This document shows positions 54,680 to 63,687 of a DNA stretch of 64,000 bases, in pieces. Made by a program: the position numbers and the translations under genes. Where the stretch lies: NCBI GenBank assembly GCA_025517465.1, contig JAOPKE010000003.1, positions 310,001-374,000 of the forward strand. Direction: 5' to 3'. The DNA comes from Halobacteria archaeon HArc-gm2. GTDB taxonomy: Archaea > Halobacteriota > Halobacteria > Halobacteriales > Haloarculaceae. How positions within the stretch are numbered: position 1 is the first letter of the stretch; each line of letters begins with the position of its first letter. Below the pieces are notes generated by a model. The model saw only the letters and a program-made list of their open reading frames with translations, did no database searches and was not told where the DNA came from.

Positions 54680-55570
54680 TCAGCGGAGCCCTCGTTCCCG
54701 TTCCCACGCGCGGACGAGCGCGGTCAGCGTCCGGTTGACCGGGACGGCTTCGCCCGCCGCGGCGTCGACGACGTAGCCGTTGATGGCGTCGACCTCCGTC
54801 CTGGACCCCGAGTCGACGTCCTGGAGCATCGACGATCGATTCGCCGCGGTGTCGGCCGCGACGGACGCCACGAGTGAGACGACGGGTTCGTCGGAGAGGT
54901 CGATATCCTGCTCGCGCGCGACGCGGGCGACTTCCCTGGCCGACGCCGCGGCGACGTCGCCACCCGGCCCGTCGATCAGGGCTCCGTTCTCGACGCGAGC
55001 CAGCGCCGTGGTCGCGTTGATCCCGGCGTTGATGGCCAGTTTCTCCCAGAGCCGCCGGTGCATGTCGTCGGCGACGGTGGTCTCGATACGTGCGGCGTCG
55101 AAGGCCGCCCCAACCTCGTCGGCGACGGTCGAGGAGCCGCCCTCGCGCGGACCGAGTGCGACCTCCCCCACGCCGGTACACTCGACGTGACCCGGCTCCG
55201 CGAGGCGAGCGCCGTAGGTGCAGGTCCCCGCGAGCACCGGGCAGTCGAGTTCGTCGGCGAGCGTCGCCTCGTTGCCCATCCCGTTCTGGAGCGAGAGACA
55301 GCTATCGATGTCGCAGTCGGCCAGCGCCGCGGCCGCCTCGGGGGTGTCGTACGCTTTTACGGTGACGACGGCGAGGTCCGCGGCGTCGGGAACGCTGGTC
55401 GTCGCCGATGGCGACGTGGTGAACTCGAACTCACCGGAGACGCGGAGTCCACCCTCCCGAACCGCGGAGACGTGCGGGTCCCGCCCGACGAGCGTGACGT
55501 CGTGCTCCCGGGCGAGTAGTCCGCCGACCAGGCTTCCCAGACTCCCCGCACCGAAGACGACGACGTTCAT
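54680..55570 (-). CDS. panE: 2-dehydropantoate 2-reductase (ketopantoate reductase)
   Basis: The 296-residue protein reduces ketopantoate with NADPH in the pantothenate/CoA pathway. ATG 55570 starts directly at the Rossmann motif VVVFGAGSLGSLVGGLLA; the frame upstream runs into the palindromic element. Other motifs: VTVKAYDTPEAAAAL, LQNGMGNEATLA, catalytic Lys in LWEKLAINAGINATTAL and the C-terminal SSMLQDVDSGSRTEVDAINGYVV. A TATA-like CCTTTTTCAC precedes it by about 25 bases. Confidence 0.92.
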   Translation of the reverse strand: MNVVVFGAGSLGSLVGGLLAREHDVTLVGRDPHVSAVREGGLRVSGEFEFTTSPSATTSVPDAADLAVVTVKAYDTPEAAAALADCDIDSCLSLQNGMGNEATLADELDCPVLAGTCTYGARLAEPGHVECTGVGEVALGPREGGSSTVADEVGAAFDAARIETTVADDMHRRLWEKLAINAGINATTALARVENGALIDGPGGDVAAASAREVARVAREQDIDLSDEPVVSLVASVAADTAANRSSMLQDVDSGSRTEVDAINGYVVDAAAGEAVPVNRTLTALVRAWERERGLR

Positions 55571-55651
55571 TGGCGATGTGTGGGCGTGGCCCCGTGAAAA
55601 AGGCGCTGCCCGCGTGATGTGTGTGGGTGTGTACTGACCGGGTAGTTCGTT

Positions 55652-56094
55652 GATGTTTTGCTGGAAGAAACGAGACCGCCAACAGCCAGAAAGCCCTCGG
55701 CGGGCTCCAGTCCCGGGGCTCGCTGCGCGCCTCACTCCGTTCGGTGCTTGCCTCGCCCGGGTTCCCGGACCCCGCCTCGCCCTTTCATTCCTCCAAGGAC
55801 CGCAGCCCTGCCCTTCCCCTGGTCGCGAGAGCGCGGCGTTGCCGCGCCACTCGCTCCCGGCCGACCGCCGTGCGGTTGCGGAGCGGTCAGGAAGCGTGAC
55901 CCGGAGCGGACGCGACGGGTCCGGGGAGGTGTGGGGAGTCAATCGCGAGCGCGTTTCATCGCGCGAGCGAGGCTGTTCCTGGAGGGCTGAAAGGGCGAGG
56001 CGTGGTCGACGAAGCACGGCGACGTAAGCACCGAACGAAGTGAGGCGCGCAACGAGCCGCGCGAGTCGAGCGCGCCGAGGGCTTTCGACGTGTT
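55652..56094. repeat. Large palindromic intergenic element, second 443-bp copy
   Basis: It shares with the copy at 28563 the ends GATGTTTTG...GCTGGAAGAAA and GCCGAGGGCTTTCGACGTGTT, the CCAGAAAGCCCTC block (55686-55698), GGTTGCGGAGCGGTCAGGA and TCAATCGCGAGCGC. Internal pairing: CCTCGCCCTTTCA (55775-55787) with 55988-56000, exact 13 bp; CCTCCAAGGACCGCAGCC with GGCTGTTCCTGGAGG flanking the centre. It separates panE from the next minus-strand gene. Noncoding. Confidence 0.85.
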
Positions 56095-56201
56095 CGCGTC
56101 GTCATTGACGCCAGTCTCACCGAGTCACCAGATCGTTACAGACACCCCCTACACTGATCGGAGAGTAATCGCCGAGGGCTAACAAGGAGTGCCCGGCTCA
56201 C

Positions 56202-56504
56202 CTAGTCCTCCGTCCAGTAGTATATCTCCTCCTTCGGCGCGCCGCAGTTGGGACACTCCTGGGGGATGTCCTCGATTTCGCCCATCTCGCCGCAGTTCCA
56301 GCAGCGCCACATCAGTTCGCCCTCGCCGGAGCGGCCGGGGGTGACGTGCTCGCTGGACAGCGCCTCGATGCCGTCCTCCTGGGTGACGTAGAAGCCGTGT
56401 TCGTCGAAGCCGCGGATGGTACCGAGCGCGACGCCTTCCTCGGAGTACACCGTCTCGCCGAAGCCGATGCCCAGTTCCTGAGCGGTCTCGTGGTCGTCTG
56501 CCAT
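56202..56504 (-). CDS. Small rubredoxin/zinc-ribbon protein with PRC-barrel-like N-terminus
   Basis: The 100-residue protein has an N-terminal beta domain (VYSEEGVALGTIRGFDEHGFYVTQ) like a PRC barrel and a C-terminal zinc ribbon WRCWNCGEMGEIEDIPQECPNCGAPKEEIYYW with two CxxC knuckles, as in rubrerythrin-type rubredoxins. It could bind Zn or Fe. It is a family I recall from haloarchaea without known function. A TATA-like GTTTTATGAG lies 27 bases before the ATG. Confidence 0.75.
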   Translation of the reverse strand: MADDHETAQELGIGFGETVYSEEGVALGTIRGFDEHGFYVTQEDGIEALSSEHVTPGRSGEGELMWRCWNCGEMGEIEDIPQECPNCGAPKEEIYYWTED

Positions 56505-56567
56505 ATCGTGACAGTTCGCCGAGGAGACTCATAAAACTGGACCCCGAGCGCCGGCGGGCCTGGGTGA

Positions 56568-57584
56568 CTACGCTGCCTCGTCGACGTCGGAGCGGACGGC
56601 TGCACGCTGTTCGGGGATGACGTCGAACTCGGCGTCGACGTCGCCGAGGACGAGCAGCGCGTAGTAGCGCAGGTACGTCTGGACCGGGACCGTCACCAGC
56701 AACGCGACCACGAGCGCGGCCAGTCCGAACAGCAGCCCCGTCACGACGAGCCAGGCGATGCCGACCGGTTCGAAGACCGACAGCAGGCCGATGCCGACGG
56801 CCAGGAGGATGCCGAATGGGACGAACAGGACGGCGATCAGAATGCCGGCCACCACGGCGATCAGGACGCCGCCGACGAGCGAGAGGATCCAGGCCGCGAC
56901 GGCGTAGGCCAGGTACTGCTTCCACTGGGTCCGGATCGTCGGCCAGAGGCGTCGCCAGCCGTCGAGGACGGCGCGGTCTTCCAGTAGCATTATCGGGACG
57001 ACGAAGTTCGTCGTGAAGCTGTCGACCAGTCCGACGACGACGGCCAGGACGAAGACGACCGGCAGGAGGACGAACAGCGCCGCTAGCGGCGCGGCGAAGC
57101 CGCCTGCGCCGAGTACGACGGGCGCGAAGAAGAGCGCCATCACGACGAGGAACGGCGCCAGGAACACCAGCCAGAGGACCAATCGGAACACGAACAGCCG
57201 CAGCCCCTTGCGCCAGTACCGGCCCCAGTACGCCCGGATCGAGACGTCCTCCGTCCGGAGCGACTCGACGAAGACGAACTCCATCACCGCGGCGACGAAG
57301 AACAGCGCCAGCACGATGGCCACGAGAACGAGGGCGACGGCGCCGACGAGCAGCCAGACGTCCGGGCCGGGGTCGAACGCCGGGAACTCCTCGGCGGGCG
57401 GCGCTCCGGGGTCCGTCCCGCCGTTCCCGCCCGAGAAGCCCGTCCCCGGGAAGTTGGCGCCCGCACCACCGACGAAGAAGACGATCAGCGCGAGCTTGAG
57501 CCACGTCGTGCGGTCGATACTGGTGAGAAACGCACGGGTTACCCCGTAAGCGTCGTCGACGTCGTCCAGTGCGTACAGTGCCAT
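56568..57584 (-). CDS. Polytopic membrane protein, unknown function
   Basis: The 338-residue protein has about six to seven hydrophobic segments. Notable soluble pieces are DVDDAYGVTRAFLTSIDRTTWLKLALI at the N-terminus, SLRTEDVSIRAYWGRYWRKGLRLF and LLEDRAVLDGWRRLWPTIRTQWKQYLAY, which resemble the repeated interface motifs of glycerophosphodiester phosphodiesterase-type membrane domains. A Pro/Gly-rich extracellular loop lies near residue 50-70. Conserved in haloarchaea; no role known. Confidence 0.7.
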   Translation of the reverse strand: MALYALDDVDDAYGVTRAFLTSIDRTTWLKLALIVFFVGGAGANFPGTGFSGGNGGTDPGAPPAEEFPAFDPGPDVWLLVGAVALVLVAIVLALFFVAAVMEFVFVESLRTEDVSIRAYWGRYWRKGLRLFVFRLVLWLVFLAPFLVVMALFFAPVVLGAGGFAAPLAALFVLLPVVFVLAVVVGLVDSFTTNFVVPIMLLEDRAVLDGWRRLWPTIRTQWKQYLAYAVAAWILSLVGGVLIAVVAGILIAVLFVPFGILLAVGIGLLSVFEPVGIAWLVVTGLLFGLAALVVALLVTVPVQTYLRYYALLVLGDVDAEFDVIPEQRAAVRSDVDEAA

Positions 57585-57655
57585 ACCGGTGCCTACGACG
57601 GCAAACCCCTTAGTTCTGTAACAATAATTTCCAGTGCGGAACGTCGAGCGAAGGT

Positions 57656-58864
57656 TTAAGAGAACAGACTGGTGTGCACCGGCGCGAAGTCGCTCTCCTC
57701 CTCGTTTTCGTCCCCGGCAGTGTCGGTGACGGCGTTGCCGGCGACGCCCGCTTCGAGGAAGTCCGCCACCGGCGGGCCGACGTGGTCGGGTTCGACGAGG
57801 AAGGCGTCGTGGCCGTGGTCCGAGTCGACGACGTGGTGGGCCGCCTCCACGTCGGCCGCCCGGAGGCTATCGGCCAGGGACTCGGCCTGCTGGGTGGTGA
57901 AGTGCCAGTCGCCGGTGAAAGACATCACCAGCGCCTCGCCCTCGAAGGCGGCCAGGGCGTCGGCGTCGGACTCGAAGCCAGAGGACAGGTCGTAGTTGTC
58001 CATCGCGCGGGTCAGGTAGAGATAGCTGTTGGCGTCGAAGCGCTCGACGAACTTCTCGGCCTGGTAGTCGAGGTAGCTCTCGACGTCCCGGTACGGGAAG
58101 AAGTTCGCGGCGGGGTCGGCGGGGAACGAGCGGACCGCGTCCCGGCCGGCGGCGCGACGGCCGAACTTCCGCTCCATGCTCGCCTTCGAGAGGTACATGA
58201 CGTGGCCGAGCTGTCGTGCCAGCGCGAGGCCGTCAGTCGGCTTCGACCGGTCCTCGCCGTAGTAGTCGCCGTCGTTCCAGTCCTCGTCGGTGGTGATGGC
58301 CCGGCGGGCGACGGCGTCGATGGCGAGACACTGCGTGTCGAGGCGGGCCGCCGCGGCGATGGGGACGATGCGCTCGACGTGGTCGGGGTGGCGCGTCGCC
58401 CACTCGAGGACGTTCATCCCGCCGACCGACCCGCCGACGACGGCGTGGAGGTGGGGGACGCCGAGTTCGTCCAGCAGCGCGCGCTGGGCGTCCGTCCAGT
58501 CGCCGACCGTCACGGGCGGGAAGTCGGTGCCGTAGGGCTCGCCTGTCTCGGGGTTCTCGCTCGCGGGCCCGGTCGAGCCGTAGCAGGACCCGGGAACGTT
58601 CGCGCAGACGACGTAGTACTCGGTGGTGTCGATTGCCTTCCCGGCGCCGACGATGTCGTCCCACCACGCGCGGGCCTGGCCGCCCGTGTCGCTGCGGTGG
58701 GTGCCTGCGACGTGGGCGCTGCCGGTCAGCGCGTGGCAGACGAGCACCGCGTTGTCGCCCGTGAACTCGCCGTACGCCTCGTACTCGATTTCCAGGTCCG
58801 GAATCGTCTCCCCGCACTCGAACTCGAACTCGCCCAGCGAGACGGTGTCGTGTTCGACTTCCAT
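57656..58864 (-). CDS. metX: Homoserine O-acetyltransferase
   Basis: The 402-residue alpha/beta hydrolase acylates homoserine for methionine synthesis. Nucleophile Ser146 lies in [14 protein letters not shown]; the triad Asp is in MSFTGDWHF and the His in [11 protein letters not shown]. Further motifs are [22 protein letters not shown] and [27 protein letters not shown]. The C-terminal 25 residues are an acidic extension. It lies 17 bases downstream of metY, forming the metY-metX operon. Acetyl versus succinyl use is not decided by eye. Confidence 0.93.
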   Translation of the reverse strand: MEVEHDTVSLGEFEFECGETIPDLEIEYEAYGEFTGDNAVLVCHALTGSAHVAGTHRSDTGGQARAWWDDIVGAGKAIDTTEYYVVCANVPGSCYGSTGPASENPETGEPYGTDFPPVTVGDWTDAQRALLDELGVPHLHAVVGGSVGGMNVLEWATRHPDHVERIVPIAAAARLDTQCLAIDAVARRAITTDEDWNDGDYYGEDRSKPTDGLALARQLGHVMYLSKASMERKFGRRAAGRDAVRSFPADPAANFFPYRDVESYLDYQAEKFVERFDANSYLYLTRAMDNYDLSSGFESDADALAAFEGEALVMSFTGDWHFTTQQAESLADSLRAADVEAAHHVVDSDHGHDAFLVEPDHVGPPVADFLEAGVAGNAVTDTAGDENEEESDFAPVHTSLFS

Positions 58865-58881
58865 CCTATGTCCCCTCCACG

Positions 58882-60177
58882 TCAGTTCACCCGCTCGATG
58901 GCCTGGTCGAAGTCGGCGATGACGTCCTGTGGCTCCTCGATGCCGACGCTACAGCGCACGAGGTCGGGCGTGACGCCGCTCTCACGCTGTTCTTCCTCCG
59001 ACTGCTGGGCGTGGGTCGTCGATGCCGGGTGGATGACCAGCGTCTTCGCGTCGCCGATGTTGGCGAGGAAGGAGGCGAGTTCGACCTCCTCGCAGAACTG
59101 CCGGCTGGCCTCGTAGCCACCCTCGAGGCCGAAGGTGACGATGCCACCGTATCCCCCATCGAGGTACTTCTCGGCCGCCTCGTGGGTCTCGTGGCCGTCC
59201 AGTCCGGGGTAGGTGACCCAGGCGACGTCGGGGTGGTCGTCGAGGAACTCCGCGACGGCCAGCGCGTTCGCACAGTGCTGGTCCATCCGCAGCTTGAGCG
59301 TCTCCAGTCCCTGCAGCGTCGCCCAGGCGTCGAAGGGCTTCTGGCCGTCGCCGAGGTTGCGGACCGAGCGCTGCTTTGCTGCCATCGCGAACGCCTGGTC
59401 GCCGTACTGTTCCGAGAAGTTGACGCCCTGGAAGCCGGGGCTCTCGCCGCCGAGTTCGGGGTACTTCTCGGGGTGGTCGCCCCAGGGGAAGCTGCCGCCG
59501 TCGACGAGGACGCCGCCGACGGTGGTGCCCGACCCGTGGATCCACTTCGTCGTCGACTCCCAGATGACGTCGACGCCGTACTCCAGCGGGTTACAGAGAT
59601 AGGGTGTCCCGAACGTGTTGTCGACGAACACCGGGACGTCGCGCTCGTGGGCGACCTCGACGATCTCCTCGATTGGCGGCACCACGAGCGAGGGATTGCC
59701 GATGGTCTCGAAGTGGACGTAGGCGGTGTCGTCGTCGATGGCCTCCGCGTACGCGTCGGGGTCGAGCGTGTCGACGAAGCGGGCCTCGATCCCGCGGCGC
59801 GCGCCGATGGTCCGCATATAGCCGTGGGTACCGCCGTAGATAGACGCCGCCGAGACGATGTTCTCGCCCGCGCTGGCGAGGATGGAGGTCCCCGCGTCCA
59901 GCGCGGCCATCCCCGCACCGGTCGCGACGGCGGCCGTCCCCCCTTCGAGGTCGGCGATGCGCTGTTCCAGCATCGCCACGGTCGGGTTGTCGAACCGGGA
60001 GTAGACGTTGCCGTCCTCCGCGAGCGAGTACAGGTCCGCCGCGTGCTGGGCGTCCTCGAAGACGTACGAACTCGTCTGGTAGATGGGGGGCGCGCGAGCG
60101 CGCGTGGAGGAGTCGGGCTCGGCCTGGCCCGAGTGGACACAGCGCGTCCCGAACCCCTGGGCGTCGTCGTTGGTCAT
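58882..60177 (-). CDS. metY: O-acetylhomoserine sulfhydrylase (PLP, Cys/Met metabolism family)
   Basis: The 431-residue PLP enzyme makes homocysteine from O-acetylhomoserine and sulfide. Motifs: [69 protein letters not shown], and the Schiff-base Lys in [10 protein letters not shown], plus [18 protein letters not shown] 60177 is preferred; ATGs at 60186 and 60204 are possible but crowd the TATA-like TTATAG at 60205-60211. Sulfide from a sulfite-reducing system could feed it. Confidence 0.92.
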   Translation of the reverse strand: MTNDDAQGFGTRCVHSGQAEPDSSTRARAPPIYQTSSYVFEDAQHAADLYSLAEDGNVYSRFDNPTVAMLEQRIADLEGGTAAVATGAGMAALDAGTSILASAGENIVSAASIYGGTHGYMRTIGARRGIEARFVDTLDPDAYAEAIDDDTAYVHFETIGNPSLVVPPIEEIVEVAHERDVPVFVDNTFGTPYLCNPLEYGVDVIWESTTKWIHGSGTTVGGVLVDGGSFPWGDHPEKYPELGGESPGFQGVNFSEQYGDQAFAMAAKQRSVRNLGDGQKPFDAWATLQGLETLKLRMDQHCANALAVAEFLDDHPDVAWVTYPGLDGHETHEAAEKYLDGGYGGIVTFGLEGGYEASRQFCEEVELASFLANIGDAKTLVIHPASTTHAQQSEEEQRESGVTPDLVRCSVGIEEPQDVIADFDQAIERVN

Positions 60178-60211
60178 GTACGTCATGCATATATCTCCAG
60201 ACATCTATAAC

Positions 60212-61158
60212 CAAGAGTTACGGCAATATTCGCTGTGACAGGAGCTGGCAAAGGACGTCGGCGAGTGGCGGAAAACACAATAGAGAAGCTATGCTTTTCC
60301 AGAGTAGACAGGATACATATAATTATCAGTCGACACTCGAAGTTCCCCAATCATCAGAAAATAGAAGACGGTACCGGATCCAGATAACACACGAAAATTC
60401 CCCACAATGTGCTTATTTGAGGCAATAAATATCTCACGACTACCAGAGTATCAGGAGTTGAAATTCGATCGTGGCGTACAAAATAGTAGAAAGTGACAGA
60501 AAAGATCTCAAGATAGGGTTCTGACTTATTTCGCGAGTCCATCGAGACGTCTCGTCGTCCCCCGCTTCGTCAGTGGGCACGTTCCACCGACCAGCATCCG
60601 GTAACAGCGGAAAGAGGCGGCCAGTGCCACGGTCGACCTCGACGAACAGACGCGTGGCCCGCATAACAAAATTAGCGCCGTTATTCGAACGAAGGAAACC
60701 TGCTCGGGTGGGAGTACGGATCCGGTGTTCGTGAACGACCCGCTGTCGAGTAGCCCACCCCTTGTAGACTGCCGGTCGTCGGTTTCGGGCTGTCAGCGTT
60801 CGCACAGAACTATCCGGTTATGCCGGACGGCCTCGATGCGGCCGATGGACGGCAGGCCCACCGCTGTAGGTGCCTGACGGGACTTGTACCGCCCGGCCTG
60901 CCAAGTGAACGCCCGGCACGACCGAACGTCGTGTCGTTCTCGTTCCGGTGACGGCGGATGGGTTGATGGAGCGCGCTCGCCTGGAACGCTGACGGCACCG
61001 CTACCCGACGCGCGAGCAGTTGCACACCGAGGCGAACTGTGCTGGCCGTCGAGGCGCAGATCGCAGCCGCTGGGGGCGCGTTGCGACACCTGATTCGACG
61101 TCCAGTTGTCGAAAAATGGATCCCGACGCACGGGACGAAGAGGGTGGGCCCGGGGTCG
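60212..61158. other. 950-base gene-free region, AT-rich in its first part
   Basis: From about 60280 to 60540 the DNA is far more AT-rich than the rest of the window; from 60560 to 61130 it returns to high GC but without a frame of typical codon use. Open frames on the minus strand (60440-60805, 60793-61131) encode Arg/Ser/His-rich peptides that look noncoding. It may be a decayed mobile element or an imported border of the GH43 gene. Confidence 0.45.
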
Positions 61159-62775
61159 TCAGACCGGGTCGAAGTACCACTTCTGGTTGTCGCCCTCCCA
61201 CCAGCCGTACTGGATGACGTTCCCGCCGTCGCTCGTCGAGGAGTTTTCGACGTCGGCCACGTGGCCGCTGTGGCCGTTGACCAGTCGGTAGGTCCCGTCG
61301 CCGTTGTCGACGACGTCCCAGGTCTGACACGCGTGATTCGTGTCCGAGTACTGCCGGACGTTCGCCCCCTGGTCGGTCGAGGCGCTCGCGACTTCCAGGA
61401 ACAGCCCGCTGTGGCCGTTCGCCAGGGTGTAGGTTCCGTCGTCGTTCCGGCTCACGTCCCAGGTCTGGCACGCGTGGCCCGTGTCCGAGTACTGCCGAAC
61501 GTTGTCGCCGTCACTCGTTCCGGCGCTGGCGACTTCCAGGAACAGGCCGCTGTTGACGTTCGTTATCCGGTAGGTCCCGGTCGAGATGGGACCGCCACTG
61601 CCTCCGCTGCCACCGTCGCCGCCGCTTCCACCGTCGCCACCACTGCCACCGTCGCCGCCGCCACCACCGCCACCGCAGTAGCCGCCCTGACCGGGGTTGG
61701 GCATCTCGAGGGACGGCGTGCCGTCGCAGCCGATCACCGGCCAGCCGTTCTCCCACTGGATGGGGTCGAGGAAGAGCTGGCGGGCGGGCGGCCAGCCGTA
61801 CTCGCCGGCGAACTCCGGTCCCTGGGTGTCGTAGGCGTGGTAGACGAACCACCAGGAGCCGTCGTCCGCGACCGTCACGTCGCCGTGGCCCGGCCCGACG
61901 AAGCGATCGCTGTCCCCGAGATGAGTCGGACCCGCGTTCCACTCGTTGCGGTCGAGCATCGCGGTCCCGTTCATGTCGTAGTACGGCCCGAGGAAGTTCT
62001 CCGAGCGCCCGACCTCGATCTCGTACGTGCTGTCGAAGCCATCACAGCAGTCGCCGGTCGAGCCGAAGAAGTACCAGTAGTCGCCCCGCTGGAAGATGAC
62101 CGTCCCCTCGTAGGCGCTCCCGGCGATCTGGTCGAACGTCCCGGACCGGAACTCCTGGAGGTCGGGAGTGAGTTCCACCACGTAGACGCCGGCGAAGTTG
62201 GCCCAGAAGAGGTACGGCGTCCCGTTCTGGTAGACGAAGTACGGGTCGATGGTGTTGCCCGGGTAGGGGTGATCCGGGTTGGAGAGGATCTCCCCGTGGT
62301 CCGTGAACGGGCCGTCGGGCGTGTCGGACGTGGCGACGCCGATGCCCGGCACCAGACTGTCGTCGTCTCCCCGCGGCCAGAGGGAGTAAAACAGCACCCA
62401 CTGGCCGTTGTGGTAGTGAACGTCCGGCGCCCAGATCGACCCGTACAGCCACCCGGGCCTGGAGTCGAACGCGTCCCCCTCGTCCGTCCAGTTGACCAGG
62501 TCCTGCGAGGAGAGAATCGGCACCAGCCGCTCGTCGGCGTCGTTGTTGTAGCTCATGTTCGAGGCGTACGCCCACCAGGTCCCGTCGTCGGCCCGGTGAA
62601 TCGTCGGGTCGGCGAAGTCCGGTCCGTACAGCGGGTTGTGGTAGTGCGTCGAGCTCGGGTCTGCCGTCGCCGAACCGGTCGAGACGGCCGCCCCGGCCGC
62701 GCCGAGTGCCCCTGCGCCGAGTGATTTCAGGACGCTACGTCGTTCTATCTGCGGATCGTCATGACTGTCTGTCAT
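61159..62775 (-). CDS. Secreted glycoside hydrolase family 43 with ricin-type beta-trefoil (CBM13-like)
   Basis: From ATG 62775 the protein has 538 residues: Tat signal (ERRSVLKSLGAGALGAAGAAV), a five-bladed GH43 domain (about 45-385) with general base Asp56 in FADPTI, Asp177 in IDPYFV and general acid Glu223 in AYEGTVIF, a Gly/Ser/Asp linker, and a C-terminal RICIN domain (about 410-538) with three repeats GLFLEVAS / GLFLEVAS / GHVADVEN and QxW motifs (QTW, QTW, QKW). Endo-arabinanase-like activity on plant arabinan is the best guess; xylan side-chain cleavage is possible. Confidence 0.88.
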   Translation of the reverse strand: MTDSHDDPQIERRSVLKSLGAGALGAAGAAVSTGSATADPSSTHYHNPLYGPDFADPTIHRADDGTWWAYASNMSYNNDADERLVPILSSQDLVNWTDEGDAFDSRPGWLYGSIWAPDVHYHNGQWVLFYSLWPRGDDDSLVPGIGVATSDTPDGPFTDHGEILSNPDHPYPGNTIDPYFVYQNGTPYLFWANFAGVYVVELTPDLQEFRSGTFDQIAGSAYEGTVIFQRGDYWYFFGSTGDCCDGFDSTYEIEVGRSENFLGPYYDMNGTAMLDRNEWNAGPTHLGDSDRFVGPGHGDVTVADDGSWWFVYHAYDTQGPEFAGEYGWPPARQLFLDPIQWENGWPVIGCDGTPSLEMPNPGQGGYCGGGGGGGDGGSGGDGGSGGDGGSGGSGGPISTGTYRITNVNSGLFLEVASAGTSDGDNVRQYSDTGHACQTWDVSRNDDGTYTLANGHSGLFLEVASASTDQGANVRQYSDTNHACQTWDVVDNGDGTYRLVNGHSGHVADVENSSTSDGGNVIQYGWWEGDNQKWYFDPV

Positions 62776-62799
62776 GCGGTTCGGACTAATGCAGGCGAA

Positions 62800-62816
62800 C
62801 TTGATATATATTTTCC
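62800..62816 (-). promoter_or_regulatory. Promoter (TATA) of the GH43 gene
   Basis: Minus strand TGGAAAATATATATCAA lies about 25-41 bases before ATG 62775. The TGGAAA-TATATAT core is shared with the sugar-binding protein promoter at 34.1 kb. Confidence 0.6.
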
Positions 62817-63687
62817 ACAATATAATTTTAGTGAGACGGTAGGCGTGGAAAGTTGAAAGCCCGTACGAGGGAGCGACATCAGGTCGAAGGTCCATCACCG
62901 ACCGTCACCAACCAGCCGGTCGTACTGTACCACGGTCGCACTGTCCGCTGTCGAGACGTCCTCGACGTCGGCGACGCATCAGGAGGTGACGTTCACCAGG
63001 CAGGAGGTGCCGTCGTCACCGTCGACAACGGGCCACTGTCGAACGGGGCCGTGTCGGACCACACAATCATACTATCACAAATAGGACTATCGAATATTCA
63101 GAAATCCTATGCTATTCGAGAGCGCTCCCCCGGGCTGGAAAGAAATGCCATCGCAAGAACGGGCAAGCGAACGAAAATGTCCCAGAGAGGCCGTGTACGC
63201 GCTTACCGTCGACGAACGTGCCCCATCAACACACCGATCGCGAACGTGCGGAGTGGGTTGCCCAGAGTGACGAGTCCGAGACACAGATCAGCCATGATAC
63301 CACCTGAAACATCAGTATCCGGCGGATTTAGTCAGCACGTCGTCGACCGGGATCGTGCAAGTCGTCTCTGGCACGATCACCGGCCGACAGCTCGTCTGCC
63401 ACCAGTGTTGACAGAGAAAATTTGTATATGTGAATCTGATATTATTGCCCCGTAGCACCGCTACAGCTCGGCCCGCGGTTCGGACCCGTCGACGGAATCC
63501 GTCGTCGTCCGGACGACTGCTGGCGTGGCCCCGGCGGGTCTCGGCCCCACCGTCGCCGCGTCCTCGGCCCCGAACCGGTCACTCACAGACGGCTACATTT
63601 ATTGCCTGCCGAGAACCAAACGAACTATCACGAGTGCAGTCCCCCAACGCCTTCCGTGCGGTCCGTCGATTATCATCCCCCTGAGGC
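62817..63687. other. 870-base gap with no normal-sized gene
   Basis: Frames here (for example 62853-63455 plus) lack haloarchaeal composition and known motifs. The only candidate is the 30-residue minus-strand frame listed separately. TACATTTATTGCC near 63592 looks like a promoter but is 90 bases before the next start. Confidence 0.4.
63203..63295 (-). CDS. Possible 30-residue hydrophobic small protein
   Basis: ATG 63295 opens MADLCLGLVTLGNPLRTFAI and continues to a basic end, HVRRR. An AGGTGG ribosome binding site stands 5 bases before the ATG and a TATA-like ACTAAATCC about 30 bases further up. The composition (hydrophobic middle, Arg tail) is unlike random frames around it. I do not recognise a family; it could also be the preserved end of a decayed gene. 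Confidence 0.3.
   Translation of the reverse strand: MADLCLGLVTLGNPLRTFAIGVLMGHVRRR

Noticed and set aside
60440-61131. Minus-strand frames as a possible transposase remnant
   Set aside because: Neither frame shows a recognisable catalytic motif or terminal repeats; the composition alone is not enough to call an insertion sequence.
62853-63455. 200-codon plus-strand open frame upstream of the last gene
   Set aside because: Amino-acid composition is not haloarchaeal (basic, few acidic residues), it begins within the GH43 promoter, and no domain is visible.
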